From Ohtaekwangia sp. (GTDB lineage Bacteria; Bacteroidota; Bacteroidia; Cytophagales; Cyclobacteriaceae): DNA of 64,000 bases. Below the pieces are notes generated by a model that worked only from the letters and a program-made list of their open reading frames with translations, made no database searches and had not been told where the DNA came from. A program made the translations under genes and the position numbers. Within the stretch, counting starts at the first letter, position 1; each line of letters opens with the position of its first letter. The stretch is taken from assembly GCA_021155195.1 (NCBI GenBank), contig JAJNPV010000037.1, forward strand, positions 868,001 to 932,000. The letters run 5' to 3'. Shown here piece after piece: positions 53,569 through 62,692 of this stretch.

Positions 53569-54387
53569 ATGAACCGTGTAGAGCTTTTCGAAAAAATCAA
53601 GAGCAAAAATTCCTACTTGTGTATTGGTTTGGATACAGATTTGGAAAAAATTCCAAAACATCTGCTTTCCGCGCCTGATCCAATCTTTGAATTTAATAAG
53701 CAGATTATTGATGCTACTAAGGAATTAGCCGTAGCCTATAAGCCCAATATTGCTTTCTATGAAGCACATGGGGCTAAAGGATGGGAGAGTTTAGAAAAGA
53801 CTTTAGCCTATATACCGAAGGAGTGCTTTACCATCGCTGATGCCAAGCGTGGTGATATCGGAAATACTTCTAATCTGTATGCCCGGGCTTATTTTGAAAA
53901 AATGAATTTTGATGCCGTTACCGTGGCTCCGTACATGGGTGAAGATTCGGTACGTCCTTTTCTCGACTTTCAAGGTAAATGGGTGATACTGTTGATTCAT
54001 ACATCTAATTCGGGGAGTGCAGACTTTCAGCAGTTAGAAACCCGGGGTGGCCGATACGTATACGAGGAGGTTATCTTTGCCTCTCAACGTTGGGCTTCAC
54101 ATAATCGCATGATGTATGTGGTGGGAGCAACAAAAGCAGACAAAATAAACACCATTCGCGCGTTGGCTCCTGATCATTTCTTTTTAGTGCCGGGCATTGG
54201 TGCACAAGGAGGTAGCTTAGAAGATGTATCGAAGGCCGGGATGAATGATCATTGTGGTCTGTTGGTGAATTCTGCGCGCTCCATCATCTATGCTTCCGGC
54301 AAGGAAGATTTTGCGGAAGCTGCTCATCGCGAAGCTGGCAAGATGCAACAGGAAATGAAAACGTATCTCGAGAAATATCTGCCGTAG
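53569..54387 (+). CDS. pyrF: orotidine 5'-phosphate decarboxylase, type 2
   Basis: 272 residues. It decarboxylates OMP to UMP in pyrimidine synthesis. [13 protein letters not shown] near the N-terminus, the catalytic [10 protein letters not shown] (D91, K93, D96) and [11 protein letters not shown] near the C-terminus are diagnostic; the long form with [14 protein letters not shown] is the type 2 subgroup. An upstream CTTTCTTTG stretch near 53540 is a poor promoter match. pyrD of the same pathway is at 21396. Confidence 0.95.
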   Translation: MNRVELFEKIKSKNSYLCIGLDTDLEKIPKHLLSAPDPIFEFNKQIIDATKELAVAYKPNIAFYEAHGAKGWESLEKTLAYIPKECFTIADAKRGDIGNTSNLYARAYFEKMNFDAVTVAPYMGEDSVRPFLDFQGKWVILLIHTSNSGSADFQQLETRGGRYVYEEVIFASQRWASHNRMMYVVGATKADKINTIRALAPDHFFLVPGIGAQGGSLEDVSKAGMNDHCGLLVNSARSIIYASGKEDFAEAAHREAGKMQQEMKTYLEKYLP

Positions 54388-54408
54388 TCTGGCTATTTGC
54401 ATTAACGT

Positions 54409-54937
54409 ATGAAGAAAGAAATAATATTTAATCTTCAGGATATTGGTTCTTTCTCAAATTTGACTAAGGATTATTTCTTTGGAAGTGATTTTAGAATGTT
54501 AAGTGAATCAAAAGATCAAATTTGCTTTACTAAAGGGAGTCTACTTAATAATATGGTGACATCTAACCCACTTAATTGGAAGAGCGAGGTAAAGATTACC
54601 GTGAGAAATGATATGGTTTTAGCAAATTTTGAAATCAATACCTATGGACAATTAGTTACTCCCAAAGAAGAAAATTTATGGAATCTATTTATTGAGAACT
54701 ACAAGGAGTCAATCACGAATAAATTAAACTTAGTATTAGCAAACGAAAAGTACCTAAAGGAAATAAAAAGGGATAATTTGAGGTACCTAAAATCGGCTTT
54801 GCTGGGGGCTGTTATTTTTTGGGGTTCCATCCGGATTCTTAGCTTATTTTACAGGAATAGACACGATAGTATCAGCAGGAGCAGTCAGTGGTGCTAGTCT
54901 ATTTGTCATACTCAAAATAAATAGTGAGAGAAAATAA
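54409..54937 (+). pseudogene. small two-TM protein gene with a frameshift at a T run
   Basis: From the ATG at 54409 a cytoplasmic region (about 130 residues) precedes a membrane segment that breaks at GTTATTTTTTGGGG (about 54810-54823). The original frame stops at a TAG in 54895-54897 (162 codons). Dropping one T from the run gives a second, clearly hydrophobic segment (GFLAYFTGIDTIVSAGAVSG and SLFVILKI) ending at the TAA at 54935-54937, so the restored protein would have about 175 residues. No known family. Either a real frameshift, a phase-variable tract, or a base-call error. Lies 21 bp after pyrF. Confidence 0.65.
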
Positions 54938-55035
54938 AAACACATCTTCATAATTCTTAATATGTTTGATCAGATGGTTATCACTTGATTTTAGATTGTC
55001 AAAATCGTAACTCGTGATTCACAATCAGAATCACC

Positions 55036-56325
55036 TTGGACGAATCATTCCTACATTATTTGTGGCAGTTTCAATACTTCGATAAAAGTAAGTTGACAAC
55101 AACTGCTGGCGAAGTGTTGAATATTCTAAAACCAGGTATTCTGAATTCTGATTCTGGGCCTGATTTCTCTCAATCAAAAATAAAAATTGGTGAGATTGTT
55201 TGGATTGGAAATGTTGAGATTCACGTTCAGTCTTCGGGTTGGTATGAACATAAACATGATCAGGATGCTGCGTATGAAAATGTAGTGCTGCATGTGGTGT
55301 GGGAAGAAAATAAGCCTGTATATCGTACTGACGGAACTCGAATTCCAACATTGCAGCTCAAAGGTCGGGTAGAAGATCATTTACTAAAGTCGTATAAAAA
55401 GCTAATTAATAATCCTTCGGCAATTCCTTGCGAGAAATCATTTACCAGCGTGGATGATCTGATCAAGCATGCTATGGTTGATAAGGCTTTGATGAATCGA
55501 CTCGAGTCGAAAGCGAACCAAATTAAAATTATACTCAATAAAAATAAAGGTGATTGGGATGAAACAACGTATCAGTTGCTTGCCAGTAATTTTGGATTTA
55601 AAGTCAACAAAGATCCATTTATGCAATTGGCGGATGCATTGCCTTATAAATTAATTCAAAAGCATAGAAGCAATCCGCTGGAAGTGGAGGCTTTGCTTTT
55701 TGGTCAGGCAGGTTTTCTTGTTGCCAAAACAAAAGATGAATACCTGACCCAACTTTTTAATACGTATCAGTTCTTAGCTAAGAAATACGGTTTAGTGGAT
55801 AAAGCGATGAGTGTAGCACAATGGAAATTTTTGCGATTACGTCCGGCTAATTTCCCTACGATTCGCATGGCGCAGTTTGCTTCGCTGTTGTGTTCGCACG
55901 CCAACATTTTTTCTGGGGTAGTCGAGATCCCAAGTTATCAGCAACTGATTCATTTCTTTGAAATCCATCAATCAACTTACTGGAAAACGCATTATCGGTT
56001 TGGTAAAAAATCGAAAGAGGAAGTGCCGGGTCTTGGCGATTCGAGCAAAGAAAATATCATTATCAACACGGTGGTTCCTTTGTTTGTTGCTTATGGCCAG
56101 TCGCGCGATGATTATAGTTTTGTAGAAAAAGCAATTTCAATTTTGCAATCGATACCCAGCGAGAAGAATAAAATTACCAGAGTCTGGCAAGAATTGGGAT
56201 ATGCAAGCAAAACTGCTTTTGATTCACAAGGTTTGATTGAATTGTATAATAACTTTTGCCAACGCAGGGCATGCTTAAACTGTACGGTTGGTTCTTCATT
56301 ACTTAAACCCACTGCGGCTAAATGA
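55036..56325 (+). CDS. DUF2851 family protein
   Basis: 429 residues from a TTG at 55036, which reads MDESFLHYLWQFQYFDK, the usual family N-terminus. The remainder matches DUF2851: SDSGPDFSQSKIKIGEIVWIGNVEIHVQSSGW, HDQDAAYENVVLHVVWE, FPTIRMAQFASLL and a Cys-rich end (NFCQRRACLNCTVGSSLL). The family is common in Bacteroidota and of unknown function; the beta-rich start is thought to be a nuclease-like fold but I cannot confirm that. The stop overlaps the next gene's ATG by 4 bp (ATGA). Confidence 0.85.
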   Translation: MDESFLHYLWQFQYFDKSKLTTTAGEVLNILKPGILNSDSGPDFSQSKIKIGEIVWIGNVEIHVQSSGWYEHKHDQDAAYENVVLHVVWEENKPVYRTDGTRIPTLQLKGRVEDHLLKSYKKLINNPSAIPCEKSFTSVDDLIKHAMVDKALMNRLESKANQIKIILNKNKGDWDETTYQLLASNFGFKVNKDPFMQLADALPYKLIQKHRSNPLEVEALLFGQAGFLVAKTKDEYLTQLFNTYQFLAKKYGLVDKAMSVAQWKFLRLRPANFPTIRMAQFASLLCSHANIFSGVVEIPSYQQLIHFFEIHQSTYWKTHYRFGKKSKEEVPGLGDSSKENIIINTVVPLFVAYGQSRDDYSFVEKAISILQSIPSEKNKITRVWQELGYASKTAFDSQGLIELYNNFCQRRACLNCTVGSSLLKPTAAK

Positions 56326-57572
56326 GCGTGTTAAATGTTATAGCAATTATTTCATTAAGCGGATTGTTTTTTAAGCAAGCAGCAGGAGATTACCCACGAC
56401 TATTTTGCTTTGCATTACTCTTTAAGATGATAATGGCTGTTTCGCTCGGCCTTGTGTATCTGCATTACTATGCAGCTAACGACACATGGTTATTTTTTAA
56501 AGATGCAACAATACTTGCCGACTATGCCCGTCAAGACTTTGGATCGTACGTAAAATTTCTTTGGAGCAGTGACTTTCAAAATCAGACAATTGAGATTTTA
56601 AGTATGCAGGAGCGTTCCCTTTTTCTGGTTAAGATAATTAGTTTCTTTTGCTTCATAAGTGATGATAATTATTGGATCACGGCAATTTACTTTTCCCTCC
56701 TCTCATTTAGTGCTTCGTGGAATTTGTTTAAGGTAATTGCCCGGAACTTTGATAACGCTCAATATGCGGCCGCTCTGACTTTTCTTTTCTTTCCTTCTAT
56801 AATTTTTTGGAGTTCGGGTTTGGTAAAAGAAACACTTGCTTTGGCAGGGATTTATTTTATCACCGTACTTTTTATAAAGCTGTTGAAGGCTCGAAGGATT
56901 TTTTGGTGGGAATGGGCAATTGCTGCGATGGCTTTTTATACGGCCTGGAATTTAAAGTATTATTGGGCTGCCTTATTTATGGCTGTGGTTACAACGTCTA
57001 TACTGATTTTCTTTTTGCAAAAGAGAATTAGATTAGTAAGCCAGTCTATATTAACAAGTTGGTGTGTTATTTTTATTTTGTTGTCAGCTCTTGTTAGTCT
57101 TTCGCATCCTAATTTTTACCTGAGTCGTTTTTTGAATGTGCTTATCACAAATCATGATGAATTTTTGAAAATTTCAAGACCGGATGGAATCATTCACTAC
57201 TATAACCTCACAGCAAGCTGGTGGAGTATTTTCATCAACTCACCTTGGGCACTTTTGTCCGGGTTGTTTCGCCCGTTTGTCTGGGAAGCTTCAGGGGCAA
57301 CCTCGGCTGTAGCATCTATCGAAAATCTTTTCTTGTTAGTACTAGTGGTTGCAAGTTCTTTTAGAAAATCTGTGAAGACTGATAATCTTTTACTTCTTTC
57401 GGCTGTAGTATATATTGTGTTACTCTGTATTTTTCTCGCGTTAAGCACCCCCAACTTAGGTACCTTATCCCGGTACCGAACCGGCTTTCTTCCTTTCTTT
57501 ATTTTTATTATTTCCTATCGCAATCCATTGCTTGATTATTTTTCGGATAGAGTAAGGTTTCTTCATAAATAG
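56322..57572 (+). CDS. polytopic membrane protein, glycosyltransferase/EpsG-like
   Basis: 416 residues with about ten or eleven membrane segments; SGLVKETLALAGIYFITVLF and the loop FFPSIIFWSSGLVKE resemble the conserved part of the EpsG/O-antigen-polymerase-like families, and the tail LGTLSRYRTGFLPFFIF resembles their end. No clear catalytic motif, so the role is only a guess. It overlaps DUF2851 by 4 bp and precedes the NeuD-like acyltransferase; the three may form a surface-glycan unit, which is inference. Confidence 0.55.
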   Translation: MSVLNVIAIISLSGLFFKQAAGDYPRLFCFALLFKMIMAVSLGLVYLHYYAANDTWLFFKDATILADYARQDFGSYVKFLWSSDFQNQTIEILSMQERSLFLVKIISFFCFISDDNYWITAIYFSLLSFSASWNLFKVIARNFDNAQYAAALTFLFFPSIIFWSSGLVKETLALAGIYFITVLFIKLLKARRIFWWEWAIAAMAFYTAWNLKYYWAALFMAVVTTSILIFFLQKRIRLVSQSILTSWCVIFILLSALVSLSHPNFYLSRFLNVLITNHDEFLKISRPDGIIHYYNLTASWWSIFINSPWALLSGLFRPFVWEASGATSAVASIENLFLLVLVVASSFRKSVKTDNLLLLSAVVYIVLLCIFLALSTPNLGTLSRYRTGFLPFFIFIISYRNPLLDYFSDRVRFLHK

Positions 57573-57598
57573 ATCATTTATGGTATTGGGCGAAGTAG

Positions 57599-57606
57599 TA
57601 CCTTTG
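57599..57606 (+). promoter_or_regulatory. -7 promoter element abutting the NeuD-like gene
   Basis: TACCTTTG, a full match, 4 nt before the ATG at 57611; a leaderless transcript is likely. Confidence 0.55.
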
Positions 57607-57610
57607 CCTC

Positions 57611-58246
57611 ATGGAAAATCCGGTACTTATTTTTGGCGCTAATCACCTTGGGCGTGCAGCTAAAGAAATTTTTGAAACGAATAGTGTTGTTGTATATGGT
57701 TTTTTGGATGACGACAAGAAGCTACACAATACTGAGATTGACGAAGTAGTAGTATTAGGTGATACCGACAATGATGGCTTTCTTAAACTCATCGGAAAAA
57801 AATGTGAAGCTTTTGTAGCGGTGGATGATAACAAACTCAGGAAGTCATTGGTGACTATGATTCAGGAAGTGCGCCACATGCAGCCTGTAAATGCCATCCA
57901 TAGTCGCTCGGTGGTTTCAGAAAAAGCCATTTTGGGGCATGGTAATTTTATCGACTTCAATGCTTATTTGGCTCCCGGTTCCAAAATAGGAAGTCACTGC
58001 ATTATCCATACACAAACTTCTGTTGGTGTTGATTCATCGTTGGGGGACTTTGTACAAGTAGGAGCAGGCAGTTCGATCAATGCAGGAGTCACTATCGAAG
58101 ATGAAGTTTTTATCGGGTCGGGAGTTACGATTGTTTCAGGTGTAACCGTTGGTAAGGGTGCACGCATAGGAGCAGGTTCTGTGGTGATTGCTTCTGTAAA
58201 GGCAGGTGAAACTGTGTTTGGTAATCCGGCAGCAAAGATTAAGTAA
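57611..58246 (+). CDS. NeuD/PglD-type sugar O- or N-acyltransferase
   Basis: 211 residues. The N-terminal half is a Rossmann-like PglD_N domain (PVLIFGANHLGRAAKEIF), and residues 95-205 are a left-handed beta-helix of hexapeptide repeats (SKIGSHCIIHT, AGVTIEDEVFIGSGVTI, KGARIGAGSVVI). The presumed catalytic His is in CIIHTQTSVGVD. Members acetylate nucleotide-linked sugars or sialic acids. It stands alone, without a glycan cluster, so the substrate is unknown. Confidence 0.82.
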   Translation: MENPVLIFGANHLGRAAKEIFETNSVVVYGFLDDDKKLHNTEIDEVVVLGDTDNDGFLKLIGKKCEAFVAVDDNKLRKSLVTMIQEVRHMQPVNAIHSRSVVSEKAILGHGNFIDFNAYLAPGSKIGSHCIIHTQTSVGVDSSLGDFVQVGAGSSINAGVTIEDEVFIGSGVTIVSGVTVGKGARIGAGSVVIASVKAGETVFGNPAAKIK

Positions 58247-58276
58247 TCATTAAATGGTGATCGGAAAGTAGTAGCA

Positions 58277-58299
58277 AGTATCCAGCAACCAGTATCCAG
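58277..58299. repeat. short direct repeat in the intergenic region
   Basis: AGTATCCAG occurs twice (58277-58285 and 58291-58299) within a longer CAGTATCCAG-like stretch. Similar CAGTA-based repeats occur at 62539-62658. Confidence 0.5.
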
Positions 58300-58305
58300 A
58301 ATAGC

Positions 58306-59163
58306 ATGTCCAAAATATCCGAAACTGATTTAATTCTTAATCCGGATGGTAGTGTTTACCATTTAAGTCTTTTACCAAAAAACATTTCGGATACGATTAT
58401 CACGGTAGGAGACCCCAGCAGGGTATATGCGGTGAGTCAATACTTTGATGAAGTTGAGTTTGAAATGAACAAGCGCGAGTTCATTACGCACGTGGGTAAG
58501 TACAAAGGCAAGCGCATAACCGTAATCAGCACCGGTATTGGTACGGACAACATTGAAATATTTTTTACGGAGCTTGATGCTCTGGTTAATATTGATTTGA
58601 AAACACGCGAACCTAAATCGCGCAAGAAAAAATTAAAGATTATCAGAATAGGAACATCCGGAGCGTTGCAGGAAGACATTCCGTTGGGAACACATCTGGC
58701 TTCTGATTATGCGATTGGCCTGGACAACCTGATGAACTTTTATGATCTGCCCATGGACGATCTTGAAACCGGACTTTCGCATGATATTCAAAAGAAAACC
58801 GGACTACCTTTTATGCCTTATGCGGTTCGTGGTTCTGTTAGCTTACGCGAACAAATTGGTAGTGATATGATGAAAGGGAATACGGTAACGTGCCCAGGAT
58901 TTTATGCACCACAAGGCCGTGAGCTGCGTCTGCCCATTCGCTTTCCAAAATTACTGGAAGATTTGAATTATTATCACAAAGGAGATTTTTGGCTCACCAA
59001 TTTTGAAATGGAAACCGCAGGTTATTATGCCATGGGAAGATTGCTTGGTCACGAAGTACTGAGTGTAAATGCAATCATTGCCAACCGCATTAAGAATAAA
59101 TTTTCAAAAGACCCCAATAAAGTTGTGGAGTCATTGATTAAAAAAGTGTTGGAGCGGGTTTAA
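58306..59163 (+). CDS. nucleoside phosphorylase, uridine phosphorylase-like
   Basis: 285 residues. It cleaves nucleosides with phosphate to base and ribose-1-phosphate. Phosphate site ITVGDPSRVYAV, central ISTGIGTDNIEIF and IIRIGTSGALQEDIPLG, and the FEMETAGYYAMGRLLGHE ribose-site signature match the PNP/UDP phosphorylase superfamily. In this family the neighbouring loop decides uridine against purine; the choice here is not certain. It matches cytidine deaminase in the salvage of pyrimidines. Confidence 0.85.
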   Translation: MSKISETDLILNPDGSVYHLSLLPKNISDTIITVGDPSRVYAVSQYFDEVEFEMNKREFITHVGKYKGKRITVISTGIGTDNIEIFFTELDALVNIDLKTREPKSRKKKLKIIRIGTSGALQEDIPLGTHLASDYAIGLDNLMNFYDLPMDDLETGLSHDIQKKTGLPFMPYAVRGSVSLREQIGSDMMKGNTVTCPGFYAPQGRELRLPIRFPKLLEDLNYYHKGDFWLTNFEMETAGYYAMGRLLGHEVLSVNAIIANRIKNKFSKDPNKVVESLIKKVLERV

Positions 59164-59181
59164 CTAACCTTACCCTAAAAA

Positions 59182-59286
59182 GCATAACGCTAAGAACGAG
59201 GGGTATAGTAAAATCAATAGTCTTTTCACTTATACATGCGAAATATATGCACCTGAGTGTATATATTCGCTAGTTGGCGGTTATGC
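59182..59286 (+). other. palindromic attC-like element
   Basis: The ends are GCATAAC (59182-59188) and GTTATGC (59280-59286), perfect complements 105 bp apart. Inside is a hairpin: GCGAAATATATGCAC (59238-59252) against GTGTATATATTCGC (59257-59270). The shape and length resemble a folded integron attC recombination site, but the core GTTATGC is not a full GTTRRRY match. It sits immediately before two genes of foreign character. Confidence 0.45.
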
Positions 59287-59290
59287 ATAA

Positions 59291-60118
59291 ATGAGACACA
59301 TAATAAATATTGCGACATTCCTTCTGACAATATTCGGTGGATTCCACCTATACTTAAATATTCTTTCGGACGAGCAGACTACCTACGAGAGCTCTATTAA
59401 ATTAATCAGACTGGAATTCACAAAAAATCCCATCACATTTATACTCATAAGCATTCTGATTTTGGTATTTGGTCTTGTTATCACCGGACTTCTTAATTTA
59501 ATTAAGAAAAAAATTATTAATAGGAGACAAACAGAAGAAATTGAAATAAGGACTCAGACAGAACTACTAAAAAAACGAAACAGTATCAGAGACGAAATAA
59601 GAAGCAAAGCATATAAATCAATTCCGGACGGAAATAATATATTCCCGTTTGACAGAATAAAAGGGGAATTTGGAGAACTAAACATTAGAGACATCAAAGA
59701 CCCTGACCATAATAATTACTCAAAATATGAAACGTTTGACTTTCGAGAAGATGGAGTTGAAGTGTTTGACGCAAGAAATATAATGTATAAAATACTGGTC
59801 ATCCAAAATTCTGATGGCAAGTGGGATGCTATTCATAAAGGAGAAAAACCTAAAAAGGGCAATTATAGCAAAATAGATAGTATTGTTTGCGTTGACTTTA
59901 TCCCTTATGAAAATGTTGAATATATCGATTGGAGTCCAAGTCCATACAGTTCAAATATTACAATCAACTGTTTATACAAGTACAAGAAGTACGATAGACA
60001 TCCATTCAAGGAAATAAGATATTACATTAAGACTGAACACGGATATTGGAGATTGGACAACGAGGACAGAAGAAACTTAAAGAAATTTGACCTAAAAGAA
60101 TTTTTAGGAGTGAGGTGA
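59291..60118 (+). CDS. hypothetical membrane protein, acquired region gene 1
   Basis: 275 residues. Two membrane segments (residues about 2-20 and 52-72) are followed by a charged helix (IINRRQTEEIEIRTQ) and a soluble domain with Tyr/Asp-rich strands (IVCVDFIPYENVEYIDWSPSPYSS). No family recognised. Codon use (many AGA, ACA and GAC, with GGACTN for Gly-Leu) differs from neighbours, suggesting transfer. It is bounded by the palindromic element upstream and joins the next gene by a TGATG overlap. Confidence 0.6.
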   Translation: MRHIINIATFLLTIFGGFHLYLNILSDEQTTYESSIKLIRLEFTKNPITFILISILILVFGLVITGLLNLIKKKIINRRQTEEIEIRTQTELLKKRNSIRDEIRSKAYKSIPDGNNIFPFDRIKGEFGELNIRDIKDPDHNNYSKYETFDFREDGVEVFDARNIMYKILVIQNSDGKWDAIHKGEKPKKGNYSKIDSIVCVDFIPYENVEYIDWSPSPYSSNITINCLYKYKKYDRHPFKEIRYYIKTEHGYWRLDNEDRRNLKKFDLKEFLGVR

Positions 60119-60702
60119 TGCACGAACCGCCAATTAAGATGACTAAATTCTTAATACTAATAATTTTAATAATAGTTTCCTGTTTACTCGCTGGACTTTA
60201 TGGAATTCTACACGACCAATTGACTTATACGATTTCCGAAGAGTACTATACAAAGTTTAAGTTTTATCAATTCGGTTTCATGGACATTGGGAACGAGGCA
60301 ATTTTTCCAAATCCAAGAATTGAAGTTTCGGCAGTCGGACTTCTTGCCACATGGTGGATGGGAATACCAATCGGAATTATTCTCGGACTCGCTGGACTAA
60401 TTCACAGAGACTGGCGGACAATGTTTAATGTGACCTTTAAAGCGTTTCTTGTTACAATATTGATTGCATTTGCAACGGGACTTCTAGGACTTGTTTATGG
60501 ACATATTTATTTGGCCGACAAATCAAAAGCAGAATTTGGAAATTGGTACATACCCGACAACCTAGTGGACTTTGAAAATTTTATCAATGTGGGTTCAATG
60601 CACAATTTTAGTTATATAGGTGGACTGACTGGACTCATTGGCGGACTTGTTTATACCATAACGCAACGGAGAAAATTGAGGTCAAAAGTGAATTACACAT
60701 AA
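60118..60702 (+). CDS. hypothetical membrane protein, acquired region gene 2
   Basis: 194 residues from the ATG at 60118 (a GTG at 60115 also opens the frame). Four or so hydrophobic segments: residues 10-28, 72-95, 100-125 and about 160-180. The GGACTN codon habit (LAGLIHRDWR, GLLGLVYGHI, IGGLTGLIGGLVY) is strong. No family recognised. The ATG overlaps the previous stop by one base, so the two are a translationally coupled pair and probably entered together. Confidence 0.58.
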   Translation: MHEPPIKMTKFLILIILIIVSCLLAGLYGILHDQLTYTISEEYYTKFKFYQFGFMDIGNEAIFPNPRIEVSAVGLLATWWMGIPIGIILGLAGLIHRDWRTMFNVTFKAFLVTILIAFATGLLGLVYGHIYLADKSKAEFGNWYIPDNLVDFENFINVGSMHNFSYIGGLTGLIGGLVYTITQRRKLRSKVNYT

Positions 60703-60888
60703 AGACCGAGGAAGAATGGCAGCGAGCAACAAAAAGTTTATGCTCTTAATTTCGTTCAATAACATGGGACAGTGACGCGCTTCGAATACACGCAACCCTT
60801 AAACACAACACGTTTTAGCCACTTAAAATTATCGCACAATTTAGAGTAGTGGGTTTACTCGCCAAGAACTTTGCAAGGCCAACTGAAG

Positions 60889-61143
60889 TTACCTCGCGGC
60901 AGTCATGCTCTCCATCCTCACAATGTGTTTGCTCGCATTATACGAATCGGTATTGTAAAATCCGGAAAGGATGCGATGAGCAATTTGTTCAATAATTAAC
61001 TCATCATCTGATTTACCTTCCTTGCCGCGCCAGAACACACGCTGAGGGTGTTTTTTCATATCCTCCACATAAGATTGTGCATGCGAGAATTGATCATTTG
61101 TAAATGTAATGGTGAAACAGGTTTTTACTTTTTGTGTTTCCAT
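60889..61143 (-). CDS. small conserved-looking protein of unknown function
   Basis: 84 residues, no signal peptide and no membrane segment. CFTITFTNDQFSHAQSYVEDMKKHPQ and DELIIEQIAHRILSGFYNTD have a plausible alpha/beta pattern with conserved-looking hydrophobic spacing. I do not recognise a family. It diverges from the M16 peptidase gene with about 160 bp between starts. Could be a false gene, but the codon phase and the N-terminal MET-QKVK start look natural. Confidence 0.5.
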   Translation of the reverse strand: METQKVKTCFTITFTNDQFSHAQSYVEDMKKHPQRVFWRGKEGKSDDELIIEQIAHRILSGFYNTDSYNASKHIVRMESMTAAR

Positions 61144-61287
61144 AAGTTCAGTTAGTTGATCCCAATCTCTCTTGCAATCAGGATGCCGTTATTTAATTAC
61201 GATTTTAAACAAATTACCATACATCTGTCAAGAGTCATGCCCGAATGCGGGCAATCTTGTTCGGGTGTGGAACATCAAGAATAAGAT

Positions 61288-61295
61288 TAATTTTG
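61288..61295 (+). promoter_or_regulatory. -7 promoter element of the M16 peptidase gene
   Basis: TAATTTTG, a full match, 8 nt before the ATG at 61304. It decides the start against the longer open frame (61172). Confidence 0.6.
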
Positions 61296-61303
61296 TGCCC
61301 GCA

Positions 61304-62536
61304 ATGAGAGAATACGAAATACATACACTGAAGAACGGAATCCGGGTTATCCATAATAGAGTAACAACTACTAAAATTGTACACTGTGGCATTATGCTGG
61401 ATATTGGGAGTCGCGATGAATCTACCGCCAATCAGGGGATAGCACACTTTTGGGAACACATGGCCTTTAAAGGTACCCGGAAACGAAAAGCATTTCATAT
61501 CATCAACAGGCTTGAATCTCTGGGTGGAGAGTTGAATGCATTTACTGATAAAGAGAAAATTTTATTCTTTGCGTCCTTGCGCGATGATTATTTCGAACGA
61601 GCACTTGAGTTGCTTACAGACATCACATTTGACTCGATATTTCCGGCTCCTCAAATTGAAAAGGAACGTCACGTAATTTTAGAAGAGATGTCCATGTATC
61701 ATGACGATCCGGATGATTCTTTGCAAGACGAATTTGATTCGGTAATTTTTTCCGGTCATCCGCTGGGTATGAATATCCTGGGAACAGAAAAAACCGTGCG
61801 CTCTTTTAAGCGCAAAGATTTCACCTCGTTTGTGAAAGAACATCTCGATACAAGGCGGATAGTTTTTTCGTGTGTCGGTAATATCCCCATGGAGCAAGTT
61901 GTTCGCCTGGCTGAAAAACATCTGGGGGCAATACCTGCATCCACATCAAAAAAGAAGCGCATCCATTTCACTGGCTATAAGCCGAAAAATGTTGTGCTTA
62001 AAAAATCGGTGAAACAGTCGCGCTGTGCTATTGGCCGTCCGGCATATTCGTTCTCACATGAGAACCGAAGTCCGTTTTATATGCTCTCCAGTATTTTGGG
62101 TGGATCAGGTATGAACTCGCGCCTCAATCTTGCTTTGCGCGAAAAGTATGGGTTCGTTTATTCCATCGGGGCACAGTTTGCTCCCTTTACGGATACCGGA
62201 TTGTTTGTCATTTCGTTTGGCACGGAACCATCCCAGGTAAAAAAAGGAATCTTTCTGGTGAAACAAGAATTGAAAAAATTGCGTGATGAACCGTTGGGTG
62301 TAAAACAACTCGCCTCTTCTAAGGAGCAAATCCTGGGTCAGATTGCAATGGCTGAAGAGAACAATGCAAGTTTTATGATTATGATGGCGCGCAATCTTTT
62401 GGATCAGGGACGGGTAACATCTTTACAGGAAATTTTTGATCGTGTGAAGGGAACAACTTCTTATCAGCTTCAGAAATTGGCCAATGAAATGTTTGATGAG
62501 CGTATGTTAAGTACGTTGATCGTTGAACCGCTTTGA
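61304..62536 (+). CDS. M16 family zinc metalloprotease
   Basis: 410 residues from the ATG at 61304 (MREYEIHTLKNGIRVIHNRV). The inverted zinc motif HFWEH (H48, E51, H52) is intact, with downstream HVILEEMSMYHDDPDD supplying the third ligand. The second half (GSGMNSRLNLALREKYGFVYSIGA) is the inactive pitrilysin-type repeat, giving the usual single-subunit two-domain arrangement of the bacterial PqqL/YmxG-like group. It probably degrades short peptides. A long inverted repeat begins 3 nt after the stop. Confidence 0.9.
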   Translation: MREYEIHTLKNGIRVIHNRVTTTKIVHCGIMLDIGSRDESTANQGIAHFWEHMAFKGTRKRKAFHIINRLESLGGELNAFTDKEKILFFASLRDDYFERALELLTDITFDSIFPAPQIEKERHVILEEMSMYHDDPDDSLQDEFDSVIFSGHPLGMNILGTEKTVRSFKRKDFTSFVKEHLDTRRIVFSCVGNIPMEQVVRLAEKHLGAIPASTSKKKRIHFTGYKPKNVVLKKSVKQSRCAIGRPAYSFSHENRSPFYMLSSILGGSGMNSRLNLALREKYGFVYSIGAQFAPFTDTGLFVISFGTEPSQVKKGIFLVKQELKKLRDEPLGVKQLASSKEQILGQIAMAEENNASFMIMMARNLLDQGRVTSLQEIFDRVKGTTSYQLQKLANEMFDERMLSTLIVEPL

Positions 62537-62538
62537 TT

Positions 62539-62658
62539 AAAAGTTTGCAGTAAGCAGTATTCAGTAAGCAGTTAGTTTCTAATAAATGGGAGAAAGTATT
62601 TCAATAAGATAAATGGTACTTGTAACTGCCTACTGGTATCTGCATACTGCCTACTTTT
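62539..62658. repeat. 36-bp imperfect inverted repeat between genes
   Basis: Arms 62539-62574 and 62623-62658 match in about 28 of 36 positions when one is reverse-complemented, with 48 nt between. Each arm holds CAGTA(A/G)GCAGT-type repeats. It starts 3 nt after the M16 peptidase stop and could act as a bidirectional terminator or be a mobile-repeat remnant. Confidence 0.65.
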
Positions 62659-62692
62659 GAATAAGTAAGTCTAACTAAATAGAGATCCAACT

